A stretch of DNA of 64,000 bases from JADJLQ01 sp031417835. Its GTDB lineage: Bacteria > Bacteroidota > Bacteroidia > Chitinophagales > Saprospiraceae. The stretch is from positions 1 to 64,000 of the forward strand of contig JANOWJ010000166.1 in assembly GCA_031417835.1 (NCBI GenBank), written 5' to 3'. Both the position numbers and the translations under genes were made by a program. Within the stretch, counting starts at the first letter, position 1. Each line of letters opens with the position of its first letter. The notes beneath the pieces are model-generated. The model was not told where the DNA came from. It did no database searches and worked only from the letters and a program-made list of their open reading frames with translations. Positions 35,981 through 45,553 of this stretch are shown in pieces.

Positions 35981-37163
35981 TCTCAGCAGCTTTCGTCGAG
36001 GTATGGCCTTGCTTGCTGTTTTCTCTTGCTTTCAAGCCCCGATATCGTCAAATAGAGGCCAAGCTCATATACCCTTATCAACCTCACCTGCTATCATATA
36101 TAATTGGGACAAATTTGTCATGGGGGCTGACCTTTCCTATGTAAATATGATTTTGGACCGGGGTGGCCGATACCAAGACTCAGGGCAGGTCAGGGACCCC
36201 TATCAAATCTTTAAAGCGCATGGTACCAATTTAGTTCGCATAAGGTTGTGGCATTCTCCAGCTTGGCAGGCCGGGCTGAACGATGGTAAAATTTATAACG
36301 ATTTGGCAGATGTAGTTTTAGCCATCCGCCGATCAAAAGCAGCTGGTATGGCGGTCAACCTGGACTTGCACTATTCTGATCGCTGGGCAGACCCCGCTCA
36401 TCAGGAGACACCGGAAGCCTGGAAGAATTTAAATTATAACCAACTAAAGGATTCAGTGTACGCTTATACGGCCCACATCTTACATTATTTGCACCAGCTA
36501 TCACTCGTGCCGGAGATCATACAAATCGGTAACGAAACCAATCAAGGTATGCTGTTTCCGCTTGGTAAAGTTGTTGATAATAATTTTCAACCTTTTGCGG
36601 ATTTATTAAAAGAAGGGATAAGAGCAGTTCGGGATTTTTCAAAAACTTCTACCATCAAACCTTTGATATTGATCCATGTGGCCCAACTACAACATGCTGC
36701 ATGGTGGACGAATGGGGTCATGCAGTTGGGAGGAGTGCGCGATGTAGATATCATAGGACTTTCCCACTATTTTAATTGGTCCACCGTGCAATCTTTTGAG
36801 GAAATCAATTCAATAATATCTTCGTTAAAAGCTAAGTATGGGAAAAAAGTGATGATCGTAGAGACCGCCTATCCATGGACAACTAATAATGCGGATTCGT
36901 ATCCCAATATTATTTCCGGCGACAAAGGGTTTTCTAATTATGGGGTCAGCCCGATGGCTCAATTAAATTATATGCAAGACTTGACTCAAGCCATCATCAC
37001 AGGTGGTGGGAGCGGTATCATGTATTGGGAGCCAGGTTGGATCACATCTTCTCTTCAGGACGGTTGGGGTACAGGATCGAGTTGGGATAATAATACATTC
37101 TTTGATTTTAAGGGTGATCCTTTGCCTGTATTTCGATTCATGACCCACAATTACAAATTTTAA
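35967..37163 (+). CDS. GH53 endo-beta-1,4-galactanase
   Basis: A 398-residue arabinogalactan endo-beta-1,4-galactanase of glycoside hydrolase family 53. The acid/base is E190 (QIGNETNQG) and the nucleophile E299 (MIVETAYPW); FMGADLSYV-like and HGTNLVRIRLWHSP motifs are typical. The N-terminus holds a hydrophobic signal ending in AVFSC (C21), so it may be a lipoprotein on the cell envelope; M13 is an alternative start. It cuts pectic galactan to galacto-oligosaccharides that galK downstream can help to use. No SusC/SusD pair is present in this window. Confidence 0.92.
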   Translation: MSIYNLSSFRRGMALLAVFSCFQAPISSNRGQAHIPLSTSPAIIYNWDKFVMGADLSYVNMILDRGGRYQDSGQVRDPYQIFKAHGTNLVRIRLWHSPAWQAGLNDGKIYNDLADVVLAIRRSKAAGMAVNLDLHYSDRWADPAHQETPEAWKNLNYNQLKDSVYAYTAHILHYLHQLSLVPEIIQIGNETNQGMLFPLGKVVDNNFQPFADLLKEGIRAVRDFSKTSTIKPLILIHVAQLQHAAWWTNGVMQLGGVRDVDIIGLSHYFNWSTVQSFEEINSIISSLKAKYGKKVMIVETAYPWTTNNADSYPNIISGDKGFSNYGVSPMAQLNYMQDLTQAIITGGGSGIMYWEPGWITSSLQDGWGTGSSWDNNTFFDFKGDPLPVFRFMTHNYKF

Positions 37164-37227
37164 ATGAAGTAAATAGTTTATTCTTTAGGTATATACATCT
37201 TTTAGTACATTTCTAAACCATTTCTAA

Positions 37228-38394
37228 TTGTCATCCCCATTGAAAATAAATAGCCTGCAACTTTTCGAAGAGCTTTACCATAAAAAGCCTACCATTCTGG
37301 TCAAATCACCGGGCCGGATAAATCTGATAGGGGAACATATTGATTACTATGGGGGTTATGTGATGCCTGCTTCCATAGATCGATATATCACCATATGCTT
37401 AGGGCCATCAACCCAATCAGACAGTCGGGTCTACTCGGCCTCTTATGATGAGCAAATCATTATTCCGGCGGGTTATACTTCAGTCGAATCAAATAATCAT
37501 TGGAAAAAATATATCCTCGTAGCATTAAGCATATTAAAAGAAAGTGGTTTTGTAAGCAATCCATTTGAAATGTCGATTGAAAGCAATATCCCTACAGGTG
37601 CTGGGTTATCTTCATCTGCAGCTTTGTTATGCGGCTTTATCAGCGCACTTGCAGAGCATAATCACTGGATGATTATCCCTGAAAAAATTGCATTAATAGC
37701 TCAGACTACCGAGCATAGATTGGGCACACCCTGTGGTCTTATGGATCAGTATGCGAGCCTCATGGGTCAGTCGGATAGTTTTCTACTTATTGATTTTAGC
37801 AATTTGAAAATCAAAAAGGTAAAGGTGGATCTGAAAAATTATGTCCTGAGATTGATCAATACCAAAGTGCATCATGAGCTCACAGATGGAGGCTATGCTC
37901 GTCGGCGTCGCGAAGGTGAAGCAGCTTTGGAGTCATTAAAGTCATTTTATTCCAAATCGGGTGGTTATAGGGAGTTTTCATTGGATGAACTGGAGGCCAT
38001 GCCTAAATTTGATGACACGGAATATAAACGGGCCAAGCATGCGATCACTGAGCATGTTCGGGTCATCCAGTTTGAACAGGCCATCCAAATGGGTGATCTT
38101 GAACTAGCGGGCCATCTGATGTATGCGACTCATGAAAGTCTAAGACTAGACTATAATGTATCCTGCGAGGAAGCAGATTTTATAGTAGCAGCAGCAAAAT
38201 CTTCCGGAATAGCAGGCGCGAGAATCATGGGTGGAGGATTTGGAGGTTGTGTGCTTTGTCTGATGGATTGTAATGTAGAACAAGCATTTAAAGATAAATT
38301 GAAAGGTGACTATGAAAAGCGGTTTGGATTAATACCTGAATATATAGATGTTAATCTGGGTGAACGCCAGATCCTTAATCTTGTGCCAGAATAA
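37228..38394 (+). CDS. galK: galactokinase
   Basis: A 388-residue GHMP kinase that phosphorylates galactose at C1 (Leloir pathway). The galactokinase signature is SPGRINLIGEHIDYYGGY at about 25-42; the ATP loop is PTGAGLSSSAAL; the catalytic Asp lies in CGLMDQYAS; the C-terminal motif is IMGGGFGGCVL. The frame opens with TTG directly after a stop codon, and the next candidate is TTG at 37240; no ATG fits. It follows the GH53 gene by 64 bases. Confidence 0.94.
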   Translation: MSSPLKINSLQLFEELYHKKPTILVKSPGRINLIGEHIDYYGGYVMPASIDRYITICLGPSTQSDSRVYSASYDEQIIIPAGYTSVESNNHWKKYILVALSILKESGFVSNPFEMSIESNIPTGAGLSSSAALLCGFISALAEHNHWMIIPEKIALIAQTTEHRLGTPCGLMDQYASLMGQSDSFLLIDFSNLKIKKVKVDLKNYVLRLINTKVHHELTDGGYARRRREGEAALESLKSFYSKSGGYREFSLDELEAMPKFDDTEYKRAKHAITEHVRVIQFEQAIQMGDLELAGHLMYATHESLRLDYNVSCEEADFIVAAAKSSGIAGARIMGGGFGGCVLCLMDCNVEQAFKDKLKGDYEKRFGLIPEYIDVNLGERQILNLVPE

Positions 38395-38408
38395 TACTGA
38401 TCTAATCC

Positions 38409-38416
38409 TATCTTTG
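38409..38416 (+). promoter_or_regulatory. -7 box of arfB
   Basis: TATCTTTG followed by CGAC fits TAnnTTTG and ends seven bases before the ATG at 38424, implying a very short or absent leader. Confidence 0.6.
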
Positions 38417-38423
38417 CGACTGC

Positions 38424-38822
38424 ATGGATATACCATCACTCCTGACATATTGTAGGTTTGAAACAAGTCGCAGCAGCGGGCCTGGTGGTCAACATGTCAA
38501 TAAAACAGAAAGCAAAGTATCCATCTACTTTAGTATAGAAGGTTCTACTTTGAGCGATAGTCAAAAACAAAGATTAATTGATTTATACCCTAATCGCATC
38601 AATTATTTAGGCGAGTTGTATTTACAGTCTTCTGCCAGCCGGTCCCAGGCTAGTAATAAAGAAACCGCAATTTTTAAACTTTTTAGTTTAATTGAAAAAG
38701 CTTTTGTCCCGCCTAAAAAGCGAATAAAAACCAAGCGATCTAAGGCAAGTATTGTCGCTCGATTGAACTCAAAGAAGTATCAGTCAGATAAAAAAAGTAA
38801 TAGGAGGACGAGATTGGAATAG
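38424..38822 (+). CDS. arfB: alternative ribosome-rescue factor ArfB
   Basis: A 132-residue release-factor-like peptidyl-tRNA hydrolase that frees stalled ribosomes. It contains the catalytic GGQ (21-23) in RSSGPGGQHVNKTESKV and the basic C-terminal tail (PPKKRIKTKRSKAS ... KSNRRTR) that enters the mRNA channel. Length and layout match ArfB (YaeJ) rather than the larger RF1/RF2. It sits 29 bases after galK but has its own -7 box. Confidence 0.92.
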   Translation: MDIPSLLTYCRFETSRSSGPGGQHVNKTESKVSIYFSIEGSTLSDSQKQRLIDLYPNRINYLGELYLQSSASRSQASNKETAIFKLFSLIEKAFVPPKKRIKTKRSKASIVARLNSKKYQSDKKSNRRTRLE

Positions 38823-38879
38823 TCCAACTTCCACAATATATAATTTCAAGCCCCGTAGGGTATTTTCAACCAAACTACA

Positions 38880-39608
38880 ATGACAGATTTTATACATACT
38901 CGTTGGGAGAATTTAGTAATGGCTAACTATTCAATCGACCCTGCGAGATTATTTTCCTATGTGCCTCCTGGGGTTGAGTTAGATCTATACGAAGGCAAAG
39001 CTATGGTGAGCTTGGTTGGATTTATCTTTAAGGGTACAAAATTTTTTAAAATACCTATTCCTTATTTGGGCACTTTCGAAGAAGTAAACCTGAGGTTTTA
39101 TGTCAAAAGGTCACTGCCTACAGAAATAAAGCGAGGGGTAGTCTTCATCAATGAGACAGTCCCATATAAGGCAGTAGCTTGGGTGGCTAATAAATTATAC
39201 AACGAACGGTACACCGCTATTCCGACAAAGCATCATTTTACAGAGGACGGATCCCATAAAAAAATGGAGTATCAATGGTACATAAAAAATAAATGGAATA
39301 GACTAGGTGTTACCATAGTGAAAGGGGAGGAGTCTATGATGGCGGGTAGTATGGAAGAGTTTATCTTCGAGCATTATTATGGCTATACCAGAATCAATGC
39401 AAGTACTTCGCAGGAATACCGAGTAGATCATCCCAGGTGGACAACAAATAAGGTCATTGAATATGATGTCCATTGCGATTTTGATCATATGTATGGTCCT
39501 GATTTTGCCTTTTTAAATCATCAAAATCCTGATTCAGTACTTTTTGCTGCGGGATCTGGTGTCACCATTAAATGGAAGCGGGAAACTTTTAGTCAACTTA
39601 TTCAATAA
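38880..39608 (+). CDS. DUF2071 (YqjF-like) protein
   Basis: A 242-residue protein of the DUF2071/YqjF family: FIHTRWENLVMANYSID, YVPPGVELDLYEGKAMVSLVGF, FEEVNLRFYVKR and RGVVFINE are typical. The fold resembles acetoacetate decarboxylase, but the reaction in this family is not known. No signal peptide. It is close to arfB on the same strand (57 bases). Confidence 0.87.
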   Translation: MTDFIHTRWENLVMANYSIDPARLFSYVPPGVELDLYEGKAMVSLVGFIFKGTKFFKIPIPYLGTFEEVNLRFYVKRSLPTEIKRGVVFINETVPYKAVAWVANKLYNERYTAIPTKHHFTEDGSHKKMEYQWYIKNKWNRLGVTIVKGEESMMAGSMEEFIFEHYYGYTRINASTSQEYRVDHPRWTTNKVIEYDVHCDFDHMYGPDFAFLNHQNPDSVLFAAGSGVTIKWKRETFSQLIQ

Positions 39609-39718
39609 ATGCATTGAGAAACCATCGCTCTGACCAATGATTGTGATTCGCTAACCAACCTCTTCGATAATAGTCAAGACAGTCACATCCATTGGCCGTC
39701 GACTGAATAAGAGTAATA

Positions 39719-41665
39719 TCAACCAGTGACACCGACGGGAGGAGTTACCACCGCAGATGATGTATGACTAGGTTTTTCAGGAAAAGGACGAGGACCAATT
39801 AATTTTTCAACATCAGATTTGACTAATACTTCTTTTTCTAACAAGGTCCTGGCTATAAGATCCAGCTTGTCCCGGTTTTCGCTAAGGACAGTCTTTGCTC
39901 GATTGAATTGAGATTCCACCAATTTACGTACTTCGTCATCAATCATACGTGCTGTATCATCAGAATAAGGCTTTTGGAAATTGTCCTGACTCATACCGTA
40001 AAAAGATACATTGCCTACCTTATCATTCATCCCAAACACGGTGACCATAGAATAAGCCATTTTGGTAGCCTGATCGAGATCACTTTGTGCCCCGGTAGAT
40101 ATTTTATTGAATACAATAGTCTCTGATGCGCGGCCTCCAAATGTCATACACATTCTATCGAGCAACGCATCGGTACGCGTGATATATTCTTCTTTGGGTA
40201 AATATTGAGCATAGCCTAATGTGCCTATACCTCGAGGTACGATCGTCACTTTTACGAGTGGAGAAGCATGTTCTAATAACCAACCACATACGGCATGACC
40301 TGCCTCATGATAGGCTATTATTTCTCGTTCTTCCGGGGATATGATTTTGTTTTTCTTTTCCAGTCCACCTATCACTCGATCCAATGCATAATTGAAGTCA
40401 TCCATGTCTACAGCAGCCTTATTTCTCCTAGCTGCTATCAGGGCAGCTTCGTTGCAGATGTTGGCGATGTCTGCGCCGGCAAATCCCGGAGTCATCTCCG
40501 CAAGGATCACAGGGTCGACATCATGTTTGAGTTTGATGTTTTTTAAGTGCACTGCAAAGATAGCTTCTCTGCCTTTAAGATCAGGAGCATCGATGCCTAT
40601 CTGGCGGTCGAATCTACCAGGTCGCAGCAGCGCATTGTCTAATACATCTGGTCTGTTTGTTGCTGCCATGAGTATGACCGCTTTATCTGTAGGGAAGCCA
40701 TCCATCTCTACCAGCAATTGGTTGAGGGTACTTTCGCGCTCATCATTGCCACCCTGCCACGTATTTTTTCCTCTGGCTCTGCCGATCGCATCGATCTCAT
40801 CAATAAATATTATACAAGGGGCTTTTTCCCGAGCTTGTTTAAAAAGATCTCTCACTCTGGAAGCACCCACTCCAACAAACATCTCCACAAAATCCGAGCC
40901 ACTGATCGAAAAGAATGGTACTCCCGCTTCCCCAGCTACCGCTTTGGCCAATAATGTTTTGCCTGTACCGGGAGGACCTACCAACAAAACTCCTTTAGGG
41001 ATTTTACCACCCAGGGCAGTATACTTTTTTGGATTTTTGAGAAAATCCACGACTTCCATGACTTCTTCTTTAGCTTCATTGAGGCCTGCCACATCTGCAA
41101 AAGTTACATTTGGAGTACTGTCTTTATCAAATAATGTTGCCTTTGATTTGCCGATATTAAATATTTGCCCGCCGGGACCACCTCCAGCACCACCACCTAC
41201 CCGTCGCATGATAAATAGCCAAAGCGCTACAATGAGGAAAATAGGAATCACCCAGCCCAACAATGGACCCAAATAGTCGGTCCGTTTTTCGTGACTGATA
41301 TAGATTTTATTGCTTTCTGGCAGTTCCTTATTTAGCTCAAACACTTGATTCTCAAGAGATTCTACTGATCCTACGGTAAACTCAAAATGAGGATAATCTG
41401 AAGTGACTGTATTTTGGGCGGCATTAGGGTACTTAGCTACGCTTCCTTTTTTGAGATAGACATATGCTTTTTCCTTATTGATCACTACTACTTTGGCTAC
41501 ATCACCGGCTCGTACCATCTGTTGAAATCTACCAAAATCGATTTCAGATTGAGTGGATTGATTAAGCATCAATTGCATGATCAGGATGAATGCCACGATA
41601 AGGCCATAGATCCAGTAAATATTAAAATTGAATTTCTTAAAATTCTTCTTGTTGTTTTCTTCCAT
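39719..41665 (-). CDS. ftsH: ATP-dependent zinc metalloprotease FtsH
   Basis: A 648-residue membrane AAA+ protease for quality control and regulated proteolysis. Two transmembrane segments (about 17-35 and 131-153) flank a periplasmic domain; Walker A GPPGTGKT is at 230-237, Walker B FIDEIDAI at about 287-294, the pore loop includes FVEMFVGVGASRVR, and the zinc site is HEAGH at 453-457. The -7 box TACTTTTG at 41677-41684 lies 11 bases before the ATG. It follows rsfS on the same strand, the standard Bacteroidota order. Confidence 0.97.
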   Translation of the reverse strand: MEENNKKNFKKFNFNIYWIYGLIVAFILIMQLMLNQSTQSEIDFGRFQQMVRAGDVAKVVVINKEKAYVYLKKGSVAKYPNAAQNTVTSDYPHFEFTVGSVESLENQVFELNKELPESNKIYISHEKRTDYLGPLLGWVIPIFLIVALWLFIMRRVGGGAGGGPGGQIFNIGKSKATLFDKDSTPNVTFADVAGLNEAKEEVMEVVDFLKNPKKYTALGGKIPKGVLLVGPPGTGKTLLAKAVAGEAGVPFFSISGSDFVEMFVGVGASRVRDLFKQAREKAPCIIFIDEIDAIGRARGKNTWQGGNDERESTLNQLLVEMDGFPTDKAVILMAATNRPDVLDNALLRPGRFDRQIGIDAPDLKGREAIFAVHLKNIKLKHDVDPVILAEMTPGFAGADIANICNEAALIAARRNKAAVDMDDFNYALDRVIGGLEKKNKIISPEEREIIAYHEAGHAVCGWLLEHASPLVKVTIVPRGIGTLGYAQYLPKEEYITRTDALLDRMCMTFGGRASETIVFNKISTGAQSDLDQATKMAYSMVTVFGMNDKVGNVSFYGMSQDNFQKPYSDDTARMIDDEVRKLVESQFNRAKTVLSENRDKLDLIARTLLEKEVLVKSDVEKLIGPRPFPEKPSHTSSAVVTPPVGVTG

Positions 41666-41676
41666 GATTATACATT

Positions 41677-41684
41677 CAAAAGTA
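41677..41684 (-). promoter_or_regulatory. -7 box of ftsH
   Basis: TACTTTTG fits TAnnTTTG and lies 11 bases before the ftsH ATG. It provides a promoter in addition to read-through from rsfS. Confidence 0.5.
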
Positions 41685-41743
41685 CTGTTATTTCATAAAC
41701 ATTTTAACTTTTGCTTCGTTCCAAACCTATGGTTAAATAATAA

Positions 41744-42157
41744 CTAAACCTGATGAAACTCTACGGTCTTGGCGTCACTCCATAATTGGTCCAGCTCATA
41801 ATACCTGCGCGTATCTTTATAAAAAATGTGCACAATGGTGGTAAAATAGTCGATTAGTATCCATTTAGCCTGCGATTCACCTTCAGTATGGTTTGGCGTC
41901 ACGCCAAATTTTAACTTGACCGCACGATAAATATGGCCCGATATGGCTTTAGTCAATGTGATATTGTCAGCTTCACAGACGATAAAAAAATCTGTAGGGC
42001 CATCCAGTCCTCTCAAGTCCATAAGCGTAATGGAGGAGCCTTTTTTGTCCAAAATGGTTTCGATGATCAGATCGTTAAGAGGGTCCTTTATCGGTTTTTG
42101 TGTAGCTTTTGAGGGTGCTTTTATAGCTTTTGCGGGTGCTTTTTTTTCTTTTGCCAA
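41744..42157 (-). CDS. rsfS: ribosomal silencing factor RsfS
   Basis: A 137-residue RsfS that binds L14 (uL14) and keeps ribosomal subunits apart when nutrients are low. The core begins at LNDLIIETILDKKGSSITLM and includes LDGPTDFFIVCEADN, GESQAKWILIDYFTTIVHIF and RRYYELDQLWSDAK. An extra lysine/alanine-rich leader (about 25 residues) precedes it. It diverges from birA and precedes ftsH. Confidence 0.94.
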   Translation of the reverse strand: MAKEKKAPAKAIKAPSKATQKPIKDPLNDLIIETILDKKGSSITLMDLRGLDGPTDFFIVCEADNITLTKAISGHIYRAVKLKFGVTPNHTEGESQAKWILIDYFTTIVHIFYKDTRRYYELDQLWSDAKTVEFHQV

Positions 42158-42217
42158 AAGGTGTGATTATTTGCTTTAGAAAATAAATAGTTTATTTGTT
42201 TGACAAAAATATGAAAA

Positions 42218-42985
42218 TTGGGCCACATTATTAAACCAATTGGTGGATTCAAAATCCTATTGGACGAGACGGCCTCCACGCAGACCTTCACGCAGGATCT
42301 GATTAAATCCAATATCATACCTCATGGTACGGTCATCATGGCTCGTCACCAGACTCAAGGCAAAGGCAGGTTAGACAAAGCTTGGACCGCTGCACCGTCT
42401 GAAAATTTTACAGGTAGCTTTTTTCTTCGATTCGAGACCGGAGGTGACACTTTCCATCCTTCCATGATCAGTATGTTGGCCGCGCTATCGGTACGGCAGG
42501 CGGTTCAGGCTTTTATACAGGAACCTGTTTATATCAAATGGCCGAATGACATCATTTGCCTCCATAAAAAACTGGCAGGCATATTGATCACAAATCAATG
42601 GCATGGCAAAACAATGGAATCTTCCATAGTCGGGATTGGCATAAATCTTAATCAAATTCAATTTAACCAAGACCTTCCCCAAGCCAGTTCGTTAAGAGCG
42701 CTCTCTGGAAATTATATAGATCGTATGTCGGTCATGACCAGCCTTATAACTGCTTTGAATCAATGGTACCAAAGCTTGACAAATCAATTGCATAACCATC
42801 TATATCAAGCGTATCATAATCATCTGTGGGGTTGGCAGAAAACTGTACAGGTGCAATGCTTAGGAGAAGTGCAATTGCGCACAGGACGGATACTTGAAGT
42901 CATGCCTGATGGAAAAATAAAAATTGACCTTGGCTTACAGAGTGTAGCTATTTTTGACCTTGATGAAATAAAAATAATATTTTAG
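42218..42985 (+). CDS. birA: biotin-acetyl-CoA-carboxylase ligase
   Basis: A 255-residue biotin protein ligase without the DNA-binding domain. It shows ILLDETASTQTF, the biotinyl-AMP loop region TQGKGRLDKAW, VYIKWPNDI with the catalytic Lys, and AGILITNQW. An in-frame TGA lies two codons upstream, so TTG at 42218 is the only near start; the nearby ATG at 42211 is in another frame and stops after seven codons. It is followed by cinA after one base. Confidence 0.93.
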   Translation: MGHIIKPIGGFKILLDETASTQTFTQDLIKSNIIPHGTVIMARHQTQGKGRLDKAWTAAPSENFTGSFFLRFETGGDTFHPSMISMLAALSVRQAVQAFIQEPVYIKWPNDIICLHKKLAGILITNQWHGKTMESSIVGIGINLNQIQFNQDLPQASSLRALSGNYIDRMSVMTSLITALNQWYQSLTNQLHNHLYQAYHNHLWGWQKTVQVQCLGEVQLRTGRILEVMPDGKIKIDLGLQSVAIFDLDEIKIIF

Positions 42986-42986
42986 T

Positions 42987-44228
42987 ATGAAAGCAATTTT
43001 GCTTACAATAGGTAATGAGGTCTTGAATGGTCAAGTGGTAGATACCAATGCAGCTTGGATCGCTCAGCAACTTCTGGCACAAGGGGTGCCGGTCAAAGAA
43101 AAATGGTCTGTGTCAGATACCATCGAGGCTATCCGGGACGGATTGGCCCATTCAGCTCGCAGAGGTGAGTTAATCATCACTACGGGTGGTCTTGGCCCAA
43201 CTGCTGATGACCTTACATGTGAATCCTTAGCTCAATATATGGGCGTAAAGAGGATATTTCATGAAGCTACTTTTGAAAATCTTCGCAAGATATTTGCCGG
43301 ATTCCACCGCGAGCCCGGGTTTCAGCATCGCGAGCAATGCACATTGCCTGATGGGGTCACTATTCTACCCAATTCTGCTGGCACTGCACCTGGCATGTAT
43401 TGTAAAGTGAATGATGTTCATATCATAGCATTACCTGGCGTGCCATTTGAGATGAAAGCCATCTTTGATCCTCATGTGATAGACCTACTGCGAGAGATAA
43501 AGTCAGGTCCAAGGCGCATTAGCCATACGTTCAATACAGTAGGTGAGGGGGAAACTGTCCTGGAAGAATTGTTGCGGCCGATCACGAGTGCTTTACCTAC
43601 AAATGTGGGGTTTGCCTTTTTGCCGGATATCTATAGGGTACGAATCAGGGTTGATCTGGATAGTGAATCTGAGGCAGATTATCAAGCATGGCTTTCCACT
43701 TTAGAATTAGTCAGGACAGCGCTAAAAACCTATCTGGTAGGCGAAAATGAAATCACGTTAGAGGTGGCGATTGGCCAATTGCTTCAAAAAAGAAATTGGA
43801 TGCTGGCAACCGCCGAAAGTTGCACTGGCGGCTATCTGGCGCACTTGATCACCTCGATCTCAGGTGCATCCATGCATTACAAAGGCAGTATAATAGCCTA
43901 CCATAATGCGATAAAAGAAGGTTTATTGTATGTGGATAAGGCGACCTTAGACGAGTATGGATCAGTGAGTGAAGAGACCGTGATTGCGATGGCTCAAGGA
44001 GCCCTTAAAAGCCTTGATACCCAGGTAGCTGTGTCTATCTCAGGTATAGCCGGTCCGGGCGGTGGGACAGCATCTAAACCAGTGGGTCTGGTGTGGTTGG
44101 CTCTGGCCGATACAAATGGTCGATTGAAAACCCATAAAATCAATAGAAGTCGAGATAGAAGTATAAACATAAGGGGTGCTGCTGTTATGGCTTTGATCTT
44201 GCTACATCGGTTCCTTTTGCCTGAATAA
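42987..44228 (+). CDS. cinA: CinA-family nicotinamide-nucleotide amidase
   Basis: A 413-residue CinA with an N-terminal MoCF-like domain (LTIGNEVLNGQVVDTNAAW; TTGGLGPTADDLT) and a C-terminal nicotinamide-nucleotide deamidase domain (TAESCTGGYLAHLIT; SISGIAGPGGGT). It salvages NMN in the pyridine nucleotide cycle and may cleave ADP-ribose. It lies one base after birA, so the two form an operon. Full length. Confidence 0.95.
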   Translation: MKAILLTIGNEVLNGQVVDTNAAWIAQQLLAQGVPVKEKWSVSDTIEAIRDGLAHSARRGELIITTGGLGPTADDLTCESLAQYMGVKRIFHEATFENLRKIFAGFHREPGFQHREQCTLPDGVTILPNSAGTAPGMYCKVNDVHIIALPGVPFEMKAIFDPHVIDLLREIKSGPRRISHTFNTVGEGETVLEELLRPITSALPTNVGFAFLPDIYRVRIRVDLDSESEADYQAWLSTLELVRTALKTYLVGENEITLEVAIGQLLQKRNWMLATAESCTGGYLAHLITSISGASMHYKGSIIAYHNAIKEGLLYVDKATLDEYGSVSEETVIAMAQGALKSLDTQVAVSISGIAGPGGGTASKPVGLVWLALADTNGRLKTHKINRSRDRSINIRGAAVMALILLHRFLLPE

Positions 44229-44232
44229 TTAG

Positions 44233-44240
44233 TACCTTTG
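44233..44240 (+). promoter_or_regulatory. -7 box of the E2 gene
   Basis: TACCTTTG followed by GCAC fits TAnnTTTG and ends six bases before the ATG at 44247. It also supports that ATG over the TTG at 44238, which overlaps the box. Confidence 0.6.
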
Positions 44241-44246
44241 GCACAG

Positions 44247-45551
44247 ATGGTACATGATCTGATCATGCCCAAAATGGGTGAAAGCATTACTGAAGCTACT
44301 ATACTTCGCTGGTTTTTTAATGAAGGAGACACAGTAAAGCAAGATGAACCAATTTTGGAAATTGCAACAGACAAGGTAGATTCTGAGATACCTGCACCTA
44401 TGGATGGCCGACTTGTTCAAATATTTTTTAAAGTCAATGATGTTGTCCCAGTTGGTGCCCTTATTGCTAAAATATCGGATGGGGTAAATGATGAAAATGT
44501 TGAAAATTCTGCTGTCCTATTAGACTTCACTGAGGTAGACCCTATACTACCAATCATCGACCCTGTAATAAATGTACCTTTTCAACCCTACATAAAGAGT
44601 CCACAAGTCCAGGTGGATCAATCGGACACTTCAACAAAGCAAATTTTTTATTCACCATTGGTTCGTACCATAGCCCAACAAGAGCAGATTGAACTTCATG
44701 AATTGGATGCACTTATGGGCACTGGCGCAGATGGCCGAGTGACTAAACAAGATGTTTTGAATTATGTAGACTCTAAAAAATTAAAAACTGAAGATAAATC
44801 GGCTAACCAGACGCACGTATCCAACCTGTCTACATCCGATGATACCGATGAGATTATTGAAATGGATCGGATGAGGCGATTGATTTCAGACCATATGATT
44901 CAAAGTAAAAACACCTCTGCTCATGTGACTTCATTCATAGAGGTGGATGTGACGGAGATCGTCCTTTGGAGAAATAAGCATAAGGCTATTTTTCAAAAAA
45001 AGTATAATCAAAACATCACATTTACCCCGATCTTTATTCAATCTATCATAAAAGCAATTAAAGAATATCCATTGATCAACGCCTCGCTCCATGGGTATCA
45101 AATCATAAAGAAAAAAGATATTCACATCGGTATGGCAACCGCGCTCCCATCAGGCAATCTGATCGTGCCGGTCATCAAAAATGCGGATCGCATGAGTTTG
45201 CAAGGTTTAGTCCATTCAGTCAATGATCTTGCTACCAGAGCAAGAGACCATCAGTTGAAGCCTGACGAGATTTCCGGGGGGACATTTACTATTACTAATA
45301 TTGGCTCTTTTGGCAGTTTGATGGGTACACCAATTATCAACCAACCCCAACTCGCTATTTTGGCAGTAGGAGTGATTAAGAAAAAACCAGTAGTACTCGA
45401 GACACCACAGGGTGATGTGATAGCCATACGACATTGTATGTATATGTCATTATCTTATGATCATCGGGTGATCGACGGTTTTTTGGGAGGTTCATTTTTG
45501 AAAAAAATCGCGGACTTGTTGGAATCATTTGATCCTAATACTACAATTTGA
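44247..45551 (+). CDS. 2-oxoacid dehydrogenase E2 (dihydrolipoamide acyltransferase)
   Basis: A 434-residue E2 core of a 2-oxoacid dehydrogenase complex. The lipoyl domain has the modified Lys43 (IATDKVDSEIPAP). The E3-binding domain follows near 130-170 (SPLVRTIAQQEQIELHELDA; GRVTKQDVLNYV), and the catalytic domain ends with SYDHRVIDGF, H406 being the acyl-transfer His. Sequence style fits branched-chain or combined pyruvate-type complexes, so I give no gene symbol. No E1 or E3 gene is adjacent. The next gene starts two bases after the stop. Confidence 0.93.
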   Translation: MVHDLIMPKMGESITEATILRWFFNEGDTVKQDEPILEIATDKVDSEIPAPMDGRLVQIFFKVNDVVPVGALIAKISDGVNDENVENSAVLLDFTEVDPILPIIDPVINVPFQPYIKSPQVQVDQSDTSTKQIFYSPLVRTIAQQEQIELHELDALMGTGADGRVTKQDVLNYVDSKKLKTEDKSANQTHVSNLSTSDDTDEIIEMDRMRRLISDHMIQSKNTSAHVTSFIEVDVTEIVLWRNKHKAIFQKKYNQNITFTPIFIQSIIKAIKEYPLINASLHGYQIIKKKDIHIGMATALPSGNLIVPVIKNADRMSLQGLVHSVNDLATRARDHQLKPDEISGGTFTITNIGSFGSLMGTPIINQPQLAILAVGVIKKKPVVLETPQGDVIAIRHCMYMSLSYDHRVIDGFLGGSFLKKIADLLESFDPNTTI

Positions 45552-45553
45552 GG

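Noticed and set aside
40392..41276. 294-codon plus-strand frame opposite ftsH
   Set aside because: It is the antisense shadow of a strongly conserved gene; low-complexity Ser/Pro/Ala composition typical of such shadows.
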